64,000 nucleotides of DNA from Ipomoea triloba (lineage: Eukaryota; Streptophyta; Magnoliopsida; Solanales; Convolvulaceae), in contig NC_044923.1 of assembly GCF_003576645.1 (NCBI RefSeq), positions 4,296,979-4,360,978 on the forward strand, in the 5' to 3' direction. Positions 12,459 through 43,852 of this stretch are shown here, piece by piece (position 1 is the stretch's first letter; every line of letters begins with the position of its first letter). The notes under the pieces were generated by a model, which made no database searches, was not told the origin of the DNA, and saw only the letters and a list, made by a program, of their open reading frames with translations. The position numbers were made by a program, and so were the translations under genes.

Positions 12459-12465
<7 letters not shown>
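12050..12465. mobile_element. (TA)n-flanked fold-back element, copy 1
   Basis: TATAGGGGCAAGTTCATGTGAG at the left and TGGTTCTCACCTGATTCG before (TA)n at the right are imperfect inverse ends. The interior is made of GTGCAAGTAA, TGTGCACTTAATAT and TATTGTTGCACTTA words in both orientations. It shares end and interior words with the copy at 41932-42445. The right side abuts a (TA)n run at 12461-12502. Confidence 0.6.

Positions 12466-12502
<37 letters not shown>
12461..12502. repeat. (TA)n microsatellite
   Basis: About 20 uninterrupted TA units, shared as flanking DNA by the elements on either side. Confidence 0.9.
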
Positions 12503-12505
<3 letters not shown>

Positions 12506-12740
12506 GATAGTGATCATATGAGAACCACCTTCTCCATGAGTCCATGAAAGCCAATCTGGTGCATTAAAAAATTAGATCTATTGATGAGATTAGTTGTGGT
12601 GTTCAAAATCCGAGTGTGCATGTGTTGTGTGCATATCATATGTTGCACACAACACATGCTTAATATGCACACGCAAATTTTGAATCCCACAATTACACAC
12701 AACGCATGCTTAGTATACACACACAAATTTTGAAACTCCC
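12503..12740. mobile_element. (TA)n-flanked fold-back element, third copy
   Basis: It starts directly at the (TA)n run with GGATAGTGATCATATGAGAACC, related to the ends of copy 1. The interior differs, using TGTTGTGTGCAT, ACACAACACATGC and CACACGCAAATTTTGAA words. No inverse right end was found, so it may be truncated. Confidence 0.45.
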
Positions 12741-13080
12741 AATTTCACTTTGCACATGCCTCACAGATCGCCAAGGGTCACGGTGACCTTCACGGCGTGA
12801 AGGTGATCGTGACCCTCCGAATTAGTCCTCAGGTCCTAGGACGTCACGCTGATGGTGCGCAGTGACTACTAGCATAACACCCAGGACCCGCAAGGTGGTC
12901 TAGCCGGCCACGATGGAGGTCATGATGTGACCTTCACCAGCATGACGACCTAATTAATCATCCGAAAGTCGTGAACTCCACGGTGACACCCGCCCAAGGC
13001 ACTTTTGGACGTCGCCTTTGCTCCGTTGCTCCGGTATGCCGTGCTATGATTTTGACCCTCCGTTTTTGGACCATTTTGCA
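12741..13080. other. GC-rich segment of unknown origin
   Basis: Base composition is far more GC-rich than its surroundings, with inverted words such as TTCACGGCGTGAA and GGTGACC/GGTCACG. No coding frame or transposase was recognised. It may be the interior of a decayed fold-back element. Confidence 0.35.
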
Positions 13081-13960
13081 TTGATATCATCCCAAATTAT
13101 CCTCTTTTCAAGCTCATGCATGCCTAGGTCCCTCCAACCATAAACACATTAACAAAGCCTCGTTCCGTCGTCATAATTACCTAGCATTCAATAAAATTTT
13201 TTAGTACAAATAAAGCACAATTATGAGCTATTTCATGGCTTATCAAACACTATGGAGAACACGAAGCTGAAGAACAAATCTTGTCCTACCAAAAATGGAA
13301 CTTCTAAAATCATGCACAAAATTTGCAAATAAGTATATCATGATTCTTAATATAATGCAACACAAAATTACTAATTCACCCCTACATTAATACATGTAAA
13401 TAAATAATTTAACAAATCTTTTAAAAAATCATAATCATACACGAATCAAGATCAAAGGCCCACATTAATTCTTATTTGGAGATAAGGCATGAAAATGACT
13501 GTCTAGCTAGAAAACCTATGCAGAATATAACAGCTGCATACAGTATAAATTAAACTATACTTTGTCATATTAGATTGCTATGAACAAGTTAGTGAGGACT
13601 TTCCACGTCCTAGTAGGTTTGTTATTTGCAAGCCATTCGTTTATTTAAATTAAATAAATAAATAAATAAATAATTGATGAGAAGACAAAATTTATAAAGA
13701 ATCCAAATTAGTGAGATCCTGGACCCTCCCACTTTATATGAATCAGATTTTGACATAGCACACAATTTGTAATGTTCTCAATTTGGATTTTAATGAATGA
13801 CTATTTTCATTTCCAAACAAAAAAGGCACATGAAACGCGTAAGTATATACATGATAATTATCTCTATATCCATTATCAGGTGTTTTAAAAATATATTGCC
13901 ATAATTATAAAAATGTTATAGTATGTATTTTTTTCTTTAATTTACCATCATTGATCAATT
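13081..13960. other. AT-rich spacer, nothing recognised
   Basis: No exon, RNA gene or bounded repeat seen, apart from a short (AAAT)n run near 13645-13672. Confidence 0.4.
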
Positions 13961-13966
13961 ATCAAT

Positions 13967-14202
13967 AGTTATATCATGGACCATGGTCCACCATGCGCAT
14001 TGTAAACCGTGTTCATATTAACATATTATGTATATGTTGTCGTTAATGTATTATGTATTTTTTAATTAGCATATTATGTAAATGCAGCTATATATATAAT
14101 ATGTTAATAGAAGATACATGATATATCAACTTCGTATATAATTTGGATCAAGGTCTACAATATGCATGATGGACCCGTGTGGTGGACCTTATAATTTGCA
14201 CA
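13967..14202. mobile_element. Palindromic GTGGACC-family element
   Basis: The left end is AGTTATATCATGGACCATGG plus TCCACCATGCGC; the right end is GCATGATGGACCCGTGTGG plus TGGACCTTATAATTTGC. The interior is a set of AACATATTATGTAT words. It shares end words, but not interior, with the elements at 48592, 52517 and 56158. Confidence 0.55.
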
Positions 14203-14384
14203 TATTGACTAAGTTGGCCCAAAAGTCTTGTTTGAACCCAACAAGATGGTATTGGCCCAATCATCAAAGGCCCTTATTCATTGTGTAGTCAAAGTCACTA
14301 ACTAGTTCAATGAACTTGGTGTGCGACTGTGCGATCATGACAAATTATATTGTTGGCTATGATCCATATTATAATAACCCAATG

Positions 14385-14515
14385 GGGTTGCTCAAGTTGC
14401 AAATGAGTTTATTTTGTGAGAAAGAATTTTGAAAGAACTCAGGTTTGATTCCCACAGGTAACGGTTTCGCCCTGGGCCAGTTCCCGTGCCAGATTGAGAA
14501 AGACCTCGTAAAATT
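14385..14515 (+). mobile_element. tRNA-derived SINE
   Basis: A tRNA-like head (GGTTGCTCAAGTTGCAAATG) is followed by a B-box-like AGGTTTGATTCCC and then a GCCCTGGGCCAG body. The 3' boundary is uncertain. Confidence 0.5.
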
Positions 14516-14966
14516 ACCAAAAAATTTTAGTATATTTATATTTAGTTTTAAATAATATACTAAAAAGAGAATTAAGAAGGCTTGGAGAAATTCAAATAAA
14601 AAGTACTAGTATTTATTTAGACTGTCGATTTTATCAAGTTACAAACATTTCTTTTAATGATAGTTATAATGAATCTCATATATTACTCCGTATATTGTAT
14701 TCATATATTTTGAATTACCTATTTAAATAAACAAATTCGACATTTAATTACATATATATGAATTTCTCTTATATAATTTTGCATAGATATACATTAAAAT
14801 ACTTATTTAATTATAAATTTCTGACATTAGTCTATTTGCGTAATGCGTATGTAAAACTAGTTAAATATAAAAGAAAGTAATATATGATATCATGCATAAG
14901 ACCAGCGCGACAGAGTACCTTACACATTGACCAAAAGATTATCATTTTTTTTTTTCCCATCAGAAT

Positions 14967-15472
14967 GGCCATGTTTGGTTAACAGCGGATCTGCTATTTT
15001 TTTGGAGGATTTGACCGTAATTAGCGTTTTGACTTGGTCAAAACGCTAACTACCATGTTTGATTATCAGCGGTTTGGAGCAACAGATTGGCTCCAAACCG
15101 CTGAAACCCCAAAGCAGCGTTTGGGGTTTGGCGTTTTAGGGAAATGTGGCCTTTCTCCAAAACGCCCCTCTTTATTAAAAAAGAAAATTGTTTTTTGGTA
15201 ATTCTGGAAGCCTCAAGGCTTCTCACCTTGAGGCTTCCCTTCAATACCCATCCAATGTGGGACATCGGATGGGTATTGAAAACAAAAGCAAGGGGCATTG
15301 AGGCCCTTTTATAGAGGAGCCTCAATGCCCCTGTTTTATATTGTGCCGATGTGGGATCTGAAGTTAAAAGGGGAGCCCCCGGCTCCCCTTCGTCTCTTTT
15401 TTTTTTTTTTTTAATTGTTATTATTATTTATTTATATTTCTATTTAATATATATAGAGATTATTGTTATTGT

Positions 15473-15509
<37 letters not shown>

Positions 15510-15662
15510 GTATACCCTTTTGGTCATTTTACATGTTAACCATCTTTTTACAAACCGCTAATACAATCCATTGGTCAAACCTGCTAATACAATCCGCTAT
15601 TTGGTAACCGCTAACACAACCCGCTACCGCTAAATGCTAACCGCTGATAACCAAACAAGCCC
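14967..15662. mobile_element. hAT-like element with nested hairpins
   Basis: The ends GGCCATGTTTGGTTAACAGC and its inverse (GCTGATAACCAAACAAGCCC) bound 696 bp. The interior holds several near-perfect stems: a 13-bp stem at 15206-15238 (GGAAGCCTCAAGG), a 13-bp stem around 15293-15332 (GGGGCATTGAGGC) and GGGGAGCC/GGCTCCCC at 15371-15389. A (TA)n run lies at 15477-15506. No target duplication was confirmed and no coding capacity was seen. Confidence 0.55.
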
Positions 15663-16136
15663 AATATCTACTCCACATTTGCTTTAAAAATTGTATTCAA
15701 AAAATAAAAATATAAGAAAAATTGATTAGTTCACTAAATCAACAAAATTGTACAATTGATTAATTTTGTGTGAGTACTATTAACTATTACAATGTACGGA
15801 GTAATATTTGTACAATTAATTAATTAATTATTATTAATAATATTATTTTAACTAAAAGAAAGCTACAAAAGAGTACCTTAATTGAAAAAAGGGTGATAGA
15901 CTGCTAACAAGCTAAGTTAACAATTGGTAATATTAATTGAATAAACCCCATTTTTTGTATGTAATACTAGTATATCACAAATTATATAGAAAAAAAATCA
16001 TATTAGAAAGACTTTGCGACGGTTCAATCAAACAATTGAATTTGTAAGGACAATCTCATATAAGTTGATCAAATAATTAACTTAGTAACTACAAGTTTTC
16101 AACTTTGATTCATAATAAGAGTTATCTGGTTTTTTT

Positions 16137-16245
16137 AGTACTGCTGACTCTGTTACAATGTAGTATCCAGACTCGAACCCACTCCATCATCTATGTGGAA
16201 GTGTAAATCGGTACACCGGGTGTCACTAGACCACAAGATTTTTGA
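16137..16245 (-). mobile_element. tRNA-derived SINE
   Basis: On the minus strand TGGTCTAGTGACACCCGG (A box) is followed about 35 bases later by GGGTTCGAGTCTG (B box), a good pol III internal promoter. It lies about 440 bp upstream of the ECA3 start. Confidence 0.6.
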
Positions 16246-16681
16246 TTAGGAGTTATCTGTTGGTTTCATTAGTTTGAATCAGTCGATTACAAATAACCGA
16301 TCTATTTCTTATGACACTTTATTAATTAGAATTACAACACGAACTTCACGTAAAATGTGACTTCAAATAGTAACATCGTAAATAAAAAAAAAGTACATTT
16401 GTGACCTAAATTTTAGGCAAATATACTTGTACATTTTCTCTAACCTATGAGCTATAGTACGATTAGAGTTACAGCAAATGAGGAATTTAGGGTGAAAGTG
16501 CCGAGCAGCCGGAGCAGGCTACCATCCCACGCACATGCTCGACCAATCGTCACGTTATCCTTCAGGCGCTTTTTTCCGAGCAATATTTTACTTCTCTGTA
16601 CTTACCATCCCTGTAATTCAGATCTAACCCTCCACTTTTCCAAATTACACTGATCTCAGAACCTCATTTCTTCCTCCTCTA

Positions 16682-36198
<19,517 letters not shown>

Positions 36199-36350
36199 CT
36201 GGATTTTGCAGACAATGAAAATTTACATGGGAGCGCAGATTTGATGTTTTGCACAAAGTTGGAATACATATATATTTGGTTATGAATATCCTTGGAGGTG
36301 ATAAAAGAGGACTTCACATTACCTAATCCCAGACAAGTATTGGCTAACAT

Positions 36351-36352
<2 letters not shown>

Positions 36353-36391
<39 letters not shown>

Positions 36392-37008
36392 NNNNNNNNN
36401 NNNNNNNNNNNNNNNNNNNNNNNNNNNNNNNNNNNNNNNNNNNNNNNNNNNNNNNNNNNNNNNNNNNNNNNNNNNNNNNNNNNNNNNNNNNNNNNNNNNN
36501 NNNNNNNNNNNNNNNNNNNNNNNNNNNNNNNNNNNNNNNNNNNNNNNNNNNNNNNNNNNNNNNNNNNNNNNNNNNNNNNNNNNNNNNNNNNNNNNNNNNN
36601 NNNNNNNNNNNNNNNNNNNNNNNNNNNNNNNNNNNNNNNNNNNNNNNNNNNNNNNNNNNNNNNNNNNNNNNNNNNNNNNNNNNNNNNNNNNNNNNNNNNN
36701 NNNNNNNNNNNNNNNNNNNNNNNNNNNNNNNNNNNNNNNNNNNNNNNNNNNNNNNNNNNNNNNNNNNNNNNNNNNNNNNNNNNNNNNNNNNNNNNNNNNN
36801 NNNNNNNNNNNNNNNNNNNNNNNNNNNNNNNNNNNNNNNNNNNNNNNNNNNNNNNNNNNNNNNNNNNNNNNNNNNNNNNNNNNNNNNNNNNNNNNNNNNN
36901 NNNNNNNNNNNNNNNNNNNNNNNNNNNNNNNNNNNNNNNNNNNNNNNNNNNNNNNNNNNNNNNNNNNNNNNNNNNNNNNNNNNNNNNNNNNNNNNNNNNN
37001 NNNNNNNN

Positions 37009-37049
<41 letters not shown>
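36353..37049. other. Assembly gap within poly-T
   Basis: Unknown bases fill 36392-37008, bordered by T runs on both sides. Any sequence between the ECA3 3' end and SCPL A may be missing. Apparent long reading frames across it are artefacts. Confidence 0.98.
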
Positions 37050-37050
<1 letters not shown>

Positions 37051-37359
37051 GCACTCTTTGATTATACATAGGAAAAGCACAAATAGCTGTTGATTATATT
37101 TATAATTTAGCTCCGTTGTAACACTTAATTTTTGTGGTTTCATTGTAATCACTTATGTGGAGATTTTTGCCTTTTCTTGGGCCTTCTCTATCTGGCTGCT
37201 GCAACCCCAACTCCCTCCACTGAGTTTTCTTTTGTAATTAGATTTTTAAAGGGTTTTTTAAATTAATTTTTTTTTCCAATTTTGTACTATTATCTGGTGT
37301 ACTTTTAGTTAATCGATTATGTACTTGCAAATAATTACAATGAGTATATAATCTGGTGG

Positions 37360-37386
37360 ATGCTGGTCCATGATATAACTATTGTT
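37360..37386 (-). repeat. Solitary end of palindromic GTGGACC family
   Basis: The minus strand reads ACAATAGTTATATCATGGACC, the same left end as at 13967. No partner end was found nearby. Confidence 0.4.
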
Positions 37387-37704
37387 TGAATGACCTAGAT
37401 TTGAATTGTGTAATTCTTGAATTAATTTTCTCCTTGGGCTCCCCATTTTCCTAAAACATAATCTACTCTGATGGGGAGCTCAAGAAACTAACTTGAATTC
37501 TTAATAAAATTGAAACTTATTTATCATTAATTAATCAGAGAGCTTTTATTTCAATCCTTAAACATCAAAAACTTCTGTGGATAATAATGGGAGTGACACT
37601 ATCCCCACAAACCCATCCAATAGTCCACTCTAATACATGTATGCATCCAACATCATTTTACTATCCTTAATTAATTGCATTAACGTAGAACAACATCTAC
37701 TTAA

Positions 37705-39135
37705 TTATCCGAGGATAAATGGGAAGTCTCTAGTTTCAGCCTGCAGGAGCTGGGAGAAAGTTGATAATTTATCTTTTCCAGATTGCATAAATTGTTTGAA
37801 TGCTGTTGTTACTGTAGAGAATGGGAGGAAAGCTATGTCTTTTCCAGCTATCCATCGCGAAATCAAACCAACACACATCTCAGGCTTCTGCTCCGTAGCA
37901 ATGTGCCCTGCTCCCTGGTTTATTTATTATTTAAACAAAATATAGTGTGAGAAAATAATATATTATAGTTTTGGAATTAGCTATCGTGTCTATTCAAAAC
38001 GCGATGCCATTTGTATAATAATAGCTATAATCATGTACCTGGTGCCATTGAAAATCATTTCAGTAAGGCCCTGTTTGGTAAATATTCAGCCTATCAGCCA
38101 ATTTTGGCTTATTTAATCAGTATTAGTTATCAGTATTAGTTGTTTGGTTAATAAGATTTTTGTAACTCCAAAATACTAAAATTCAAAAGGCTACTCAAAG
38201 CAGCCTTTTCAATTAGCTTTTTGAGAACATTTTTTTGGATGATATTTTTTTTTGGATAACGAGAGAAACTCGCAATCATTATCCTAGGTGTGCACTAGGT
38301 AAACCACACACTTGTATAATAGTCCGCGAACCACGCATGAGAAGAAAACCGCATAGGGAAGACCCTGTGTGACATTTCAAGACTCAAGAGAGTGTTGACA
38401 ATAATCAAACTCGTGACCTTATTGCATGAGAATCATGAGTCCACCCACTCGACTGCATATTTCAGGGCTATTAGAACTGTACTTGGTATAATTGAAAATG
38501 GTTTCAATAATATCATCTGTAATGCATGATTGTATATACATGATATTACCGAAATGCTTTTTTATTGTGCCAAGTACAATTAAGTGGTATTAAAAGCCAT
38601 TTCAGTATTACACAAATGTTACTACGTTTTGTATCGGGGGCGATGATATAAATTTTTTCCTACAAATCTTTAATCATAGTGTTTAAATTAAGTGATGAGA
38701 TATGAGGCTTTAAAGTTCTTACCTTTACTGTTGCATATGTCATCTTACTGGTGAAATTTCTTGTGTAACTAGAGACGACGAAAATGATACGAAGTTAATG
38801 TTAAAATGTATATAATTTTAGGGCTTGAGAGAAAATTGAAAGGGTCAGAGGAATATCGTACCCGCCAACTTCATGATTCACGAAATATGGAGCCCAATCA
38901 TGATCGATGGTATAGTACAAATCTCTTATCCAGGCTTGAGTTGATTGGAACGGAACAATCATATCATGATCACCGCTGTGTCAATAGTTAAATTACTCAC
39001 TATTAAATTTTAACTTAAGGTGTTGGATTGATTTTAATGTTGTGTTGTATCTAGTACAAACATACAAATGCATTAACAAGTAATATGAACAGTAACATTA
39101 ATAATATTCTATAGAATCCTTACGAGTGACACGTA

Positions 39136-39174
<39 letters not shown>

Positions 39175-39367
39175 TGTATACATGGCATACCTGTATATAA
39201 GTGACCGATAGCCTTTAGCATTAAGAATTGCATGTTGCAATCTTGTGTCCTGTACCGTAACCTCGTAGGTTTTTGACACAGTATTCCAATTGCACCTCGT
39301 CCACCTTTTGGAAGAGTCCTACATGCATTAAGGTATAACAACATTTGTATCACAACTTACACTAACT

Positions 39368-39406
<39 letters not shown>

Positions 39407-41296
39407 TTGGTGACCAGAAAAACCTTAGAAAACCCGTAGTCATTACCCAAGAGTTTACAATGAGTTCAACTCCTATGTAATAGTTTGCAAATTACAGAAT
39501 GTATACTGCATTAAGAAGATCATGTGTGATGACTGGATCGAGAAGGTGTTGACAAAGATTGAACCCATCGCAACCTTTAGGTACGAACTTACACTAGTTA
39601 TATATATATGTGTGTGTATATTTAATTATTTATGTGTGTGTACACCTTACCTTACGAACGTGAAGAGCGTTTTGGACGCTAGGGTCATTTGCCCAGTAGT
39701 TGGAAAGTCGGTGGTAGTCAACCTATAATCATCGCAACTGTTAGGTTACATCTACTAATCTAAAAAATTCTATATTTTTATTATAAAAAAAATAAAAACT
39801 GAATATCAAAACAGAAGTAGTTTTACTTACACGACACCAGATCCTATCATCATCATCATCACCATACAGATTGAGGAATTTCTCGTTGAAAGATCTGATA
39901 CGTTGCTCATCAAGAGCTCTTCTTGCACCAAAAGATGCCTCTGGGGTAGGTTCTTCAGGTCCACAGTAGGCCTCAAGAACGTGTTGATCAGAAACCCCAT
40001 CCACCAACTACATATGCATATATTACAATTTTCACCACATCAAATTTTAACTAAATTATAAGAATGATCTCTAGACTAGAGTAATTTTATGTTTTAGTTC
40101 TGGACTACTAATTTTGTATAATAATGTCTTTAACTATTTTAATTCTTCAAAAAAACTAAAATATACAAAAAAAATTGATTGAAACAGTACCTTTAAAGGA
40201 CTAAAATAAGTAAAAATTTGATAATTAAGAATATTATTAAGCGGAATTGGAAAGCCATGACTAAAGTGATAAAATCTCTATAAATGACTGACCATTCCCG
40301 TATAAAAAGAAAACAAAAATCCAAAGTGAAGATGTAAGATGGTAGCAAACCTTATTGAACTTCTGAAGGCCTTGAGCACATAATTCGTTCTCTGGATCTA
40401 CGTTCATATACTCATTTTCACAACTTTCCTTCAATGACTATATAGACAAAAAGAAAAAAAAAAAAGAGATTTGTAAGGATAAAGATATTGTTGTCTTGTT
40501 TTTTAGATGACCAGATAAGCTTGTTCGCAGTTACTACTCGGTGATGAGTAAATCCCACTTTTGTAATAGTTTACAACATGTAATTGTATGGAGATATTAC
40601 CTCATAGAATTCAGTTGTGAGAAATCCCATTCCATATGCGAATACAACTTTGAAATTTTCTTCATGAGGAAAAGTTTTGGGGTTGCCCAATATATATCCC
40701 TAAAAACATAAGTATGCAAGTAATTACTACAAATAAATAAATAAGGAGTAATATATAAAATTTGATCGACACTAGTGTCCTATTATATATGGTATAAACA
40801 TATAATTAACAATAGCGGATTGTGTTTTTCAAAAGAAAAAAACAATAGTGGATTGTATGTGGTAAAGTCACATTGGTGTCAATTGTATCCAATAGCAGTC
40901 ACTATGTTACATTAGTGTCTACTATACTCACTTCAAACCATTGTACATGCATGATTTAATTTTATGTTTTGATGCCCCCCCCCCCCCCCCCNNNNNNNNN
41001 NNNNNNNNNNNNNNNNNNNNNNNNNNNNNNNNNNNNNNNNNNNNNCCCCCCCCCCCCCCCACACACACACAAAAAGTTCGGTTCAAATGCGAACTCATCA
41101 TTTCTAGGTGAGAAGATGTAGTCTAATCTGGTCCATTTATTTAATTAAATTAAGGGCTGTAATTTGTTGTTTGATAAGCCGTTACCATGCATAATATCAA
41201 AAATTAATCTAATGCCCATGTTGCATTAAATAATAAAAATAAGCATTTATCTTTTAGATGAAGTTAAATGGATAATCAAAATTAGACTCCACACAC

Positions 41297-41330
<34 letters not shown>

Positions 41331-43595
41331 ACATACCTCAAGATTGATTGGCGTCTTGGCAGCTTCATTTCCTGCAAATTTTGAAATATGGTACAACCCA
41401 TAATGTACTTTTCAGAATAAAATATACTTTCACCAAACGTGTAGACATTAGATTATTATATATAAAACATCAATAAATTAATAATTGTAAATATCTTCAA
41501 AGAAGGAAACTTTAATGTAATTATTTTCTTTTTAAATATCACCACTTTTTTTTTTTTCTTGTTTTCATATGTTGAATAATACAAGAGAGATATATAAAAT
41601 AACGATAGAACACAAAGTATAATTTTATCATTTCAATACAAAATGTGAATTTGTGTTAATGAAGTATGGAGTTCGTACCATCTGATATAAGTTGAACAAT
41701 AGTAGGAACAATAAGACCTCCATAAGAACTACTAGCGATGAAGAACGGATTCGATATAAAGTCTTGATTCTCGCTAAACCACTATATATTCACCAAAAAA
41801 GAAGAAGAAGAAATAATTAACATTAATATTTTAGACGAGTGAGAATTGAATCTAACTTTTTAATCTGTCCTAAAACTCCCTCTTCAATCAATTCAATTTA
41901 TACATCTATTAATACCTCCAATATATATATATAGCCAAGGAAAGAAATATAAACTAATCTGAGCTGTCCATATGAAAAGATCTATTGAATCATAAGTAAT
42001 TTAAAATAATATCGTGATATTTTCGTAAATAACTTGAACTTTGAAGTGCAAGTATCATGTGTTTGAAGTGTAAGTAATATGTGCAAGTGCGCAAGTAATT
42101 ACCTTTCACATCCGATGCAATTAATGATAATGTTAGGTGCACTTAATATGATTTCTTGGGTGTACTTTATATTGTTGCGCTCTATGATATTGTTAAGTGC
42201 ACTCCATAGTCTTATTACTTATACTTCAAAGTTCAAGTGTACTTTATATTGTTGCACGCTATGATGTTATTACTTCCACTCCATAGTGTTATTATTTATA
42301 CTTCAAAATTTGAGTTATTTACAAAAATGTCACCGCATTTTCATTTAAATTGATTCTGATCCGTTACGTTAGATTTTTTCCAATGGACGTCTCTAATCGG
42401 TTCCTAGTTCTTTCTTGCGTGCTAATTCTCATTTGATCCAATATATATATATATATATAAGTATTCACACACAAACATATTTTCGATCTCATGAACATGA
42501 TGGGTTGCAACATATACCTTTTGTAGAAATTCATAAACGTAATTGCTCGCTTGTACATCAGTGTTAGTGGTTGTATTGGTCGAGTATGAAAATCCAATAT
42601 TTGGCAGTTGATCCAAAAAGATCATGCTCGCATTCTAATAATTTCATAAGAAAAAAAAATTATAAATGAAATAATACTCACACATACGTACATAGATATA
42701 CATGTATACGTGTTGGGGGGTGGGGGGTGGGGGTGGGGGATGAATAGTTTCTGTTACCTTTGTTAATGATTGTTCATTAAACAACAATGTTGGTAGGGTT
42801 CCATTATACACTTTTGCGTCAAAAAATAGTGGCCCTGCGTGACGAGTAACGTTAATATGATAGTCAAAATGATTAAATTCCGACATTTATATTAATTAAA
42901 TTTGTGAAAAAAAAAAAGTAATTTAAACAAATTGTAAGTACAAAATTACCTATTTCATAGATAAGTCCGGTTAAAGATGAACAACCCTGTTCTCCAGAAA
43001 TCCAAAGTATGAGAGGATCATCTTTTGGATTTATTTCTGATTTAACAAAGTAGTAGAATAGTTGTATTTCCTCGGATTCACCCACACCAATGTACCTGTT
43101 TCATATTTCCAAATGAAACAATAATAAGCAAAAGAAATACAATAATGTTAGTGGCAGCCCAACTTTCATGTAAAACAAAGAATATTATGATGTGTATTTA
43201 TGTGTATATGCATAATTAAGATGCGTTTACTCCAATTATTCTTTAAATCAAAGAGGTACTTGTAAATAAGTTTTTTTTTTTCTACTTTAATTCTCATTTC
43301 TTTAAAAAAAAAATCTCTTAAACAAATTATGAAGTACCCCATTTGGAATTGTTTTGATAGGGATGGACCCCTAAAATATATATTTGTAGCAAATGAAAAA
43401 GATTGGGGGAGGATGATAATGACATATATACCCAGTCTCAAGATGGAAAGGGAGGGATCCTTCAAAGCCAGGAAGAACATCAACCTTTGAGCCTGCAGAG
43501 ATTACATGTTGTGGGAAAACCCCTACTACTGCAACAATAGCAAGGATCAGAAAATTATTCAAAAAAAGTGAATAATGCTTTGTAGATGGTTTCAT
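37705..43595 (-). CDS. Serine carboxypeptidase-like protein A, 14 exons, 524 aa
   Basis: Exons 5' to 3': 43432-43595, 42950-43095, 42758-42834, 42518-42634, 41679-41781, 41337-41371, 40601-40699, 40351-40437, 39831-40007, 39651-39722, 39191-39318, 38862-38975, 38723-38768, 37705-37914; 1575 nt, open throughout. Clade-I SCPL proteins are secreted or vacuolar peptidases or acyltransferases using glucose esters. A hydrophobic signal peptide covers about residues 10-33. Family landmarks include [33 protein letters not shown] and MTYATVKGAGH. Predicted triad: Ser187, Asp406, His459. Unusually, the oxyanion motif is GEQGCSS not GGPGCSS, the nucleophile sits in SSSYGG not GDSYSG, and PVGTGFSY is LPNIGFSY. 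A tail of about 45 residues follows RWIAGKD, where relatives usually stop. It is a tandem duplicate of copy B; activity is uncertain. A 54-base gap lies in intron 6 only. Confidence 0.92.
38067..38230. mobile_element. Truncated hAT-like MITE in SCPL A intron 13
   Basis: It starts GGCCCTGTTTGGTAAATATT and continues with the same words as the complete copy at 49605-49890 (TTTTTGTAACTC and AATTAGCTTTTTGAGAA), then stops. It is absent from the same intron of SCPL B. Confidence 0.6.
38245..38470 (-). mobile_element. tRNA-derived SINE, SCPL A intron 13
   Basis: On the minus strand a tRNA-like head (GTCGAGTGGGTGGACTCATG, then GGTCACGAGTTTGATTATT) is followed by a body and an A-rich tail (38245-38253 as T on the plus strand). 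The same element occupies the same intron of SCPL B. Confidence 0.75.
39371..39578 (-). mobile_element. SINE, SCPL A intron 10
   Basis: A 35-base poly-T tail (poly-A on the minus strand) is followed by a body related to the intron 13 SINE. A decayed counterpart is in intron 10 of SCPL B at 47155-47338. Confidence 0.65.
40975..41060. other. Poly-C with 54-base gap, SCPL A intron 6
   Basis: C runs flank N at 40992-41045. This is a likely sequencing stall in a homopolymer; no exon is affected. Confidence 0.95.
41932..42445. mobile_element. (TA)n-flanked fold-back element in SCPL A intron 4
   Basis: (TA)n runs lie on both sides (about 41923-41932 and 42440-42458). The interior has GTGCAAGTA, GGTGCACTTAATAT and TATATTGTTGC words, as in the copy at 12050. 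The right end (GCTAATTCTCATTTGATCC) is inverse to the GATCATATGAGAACC type of end. SCPL B has only a plain (TA)n run here with matching flanks, so B shows the empty site. Confidence 0.7.
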
Positions 43596-43667
43596 CTCTC
43601 AACTCGGAGATGACTAGGACTACTTAATTGAATGGCTGCGAGTAATTAAAAAATGCATGAAAACATA

Positions 43668-43685
43668 CATATATATATATCTATA
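43668..43685 (-). promoter_or_regulatory. Likely TATA region of SCPL A
   Basis: An (AT)n-rich stretch about 75-90 bases upstream of the ATG, at the same relative place as the clearer TATATA in SCPL B. The flanking upstream sequence, with TAGTGTACAT and TATGAGTGGGTGAACAA, is conserved between A and B. Confidence 0.45.
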
Positions 43686-43852
43686 GATTACTCAATTCAG
43701 GTGTGGAGTGGGGTTGGGGGGGGGGGGTAGTGTACATTGAGTTGATAATTATGAGTGGGTGAACAACGTGACAATGCAACAAAATTGGTAATTTTTACCG
43801 TACAAGTATATTATATATACAAATTTACAAAACCTCGGACAGCCCCAACCAA

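Noticed and set aside
36292..37152. Long open frames of 240-277 codons across the gap
   Set aside because: They consist of translated poly-T/poly-A and unknown bases.
37705..43595. SCPL A as a pseudogene because of its altered motifs
   Set aside because: All 14 exons join in frame with GT-AG introns, the triad residues are retained and the same changes are preserved in copy B.
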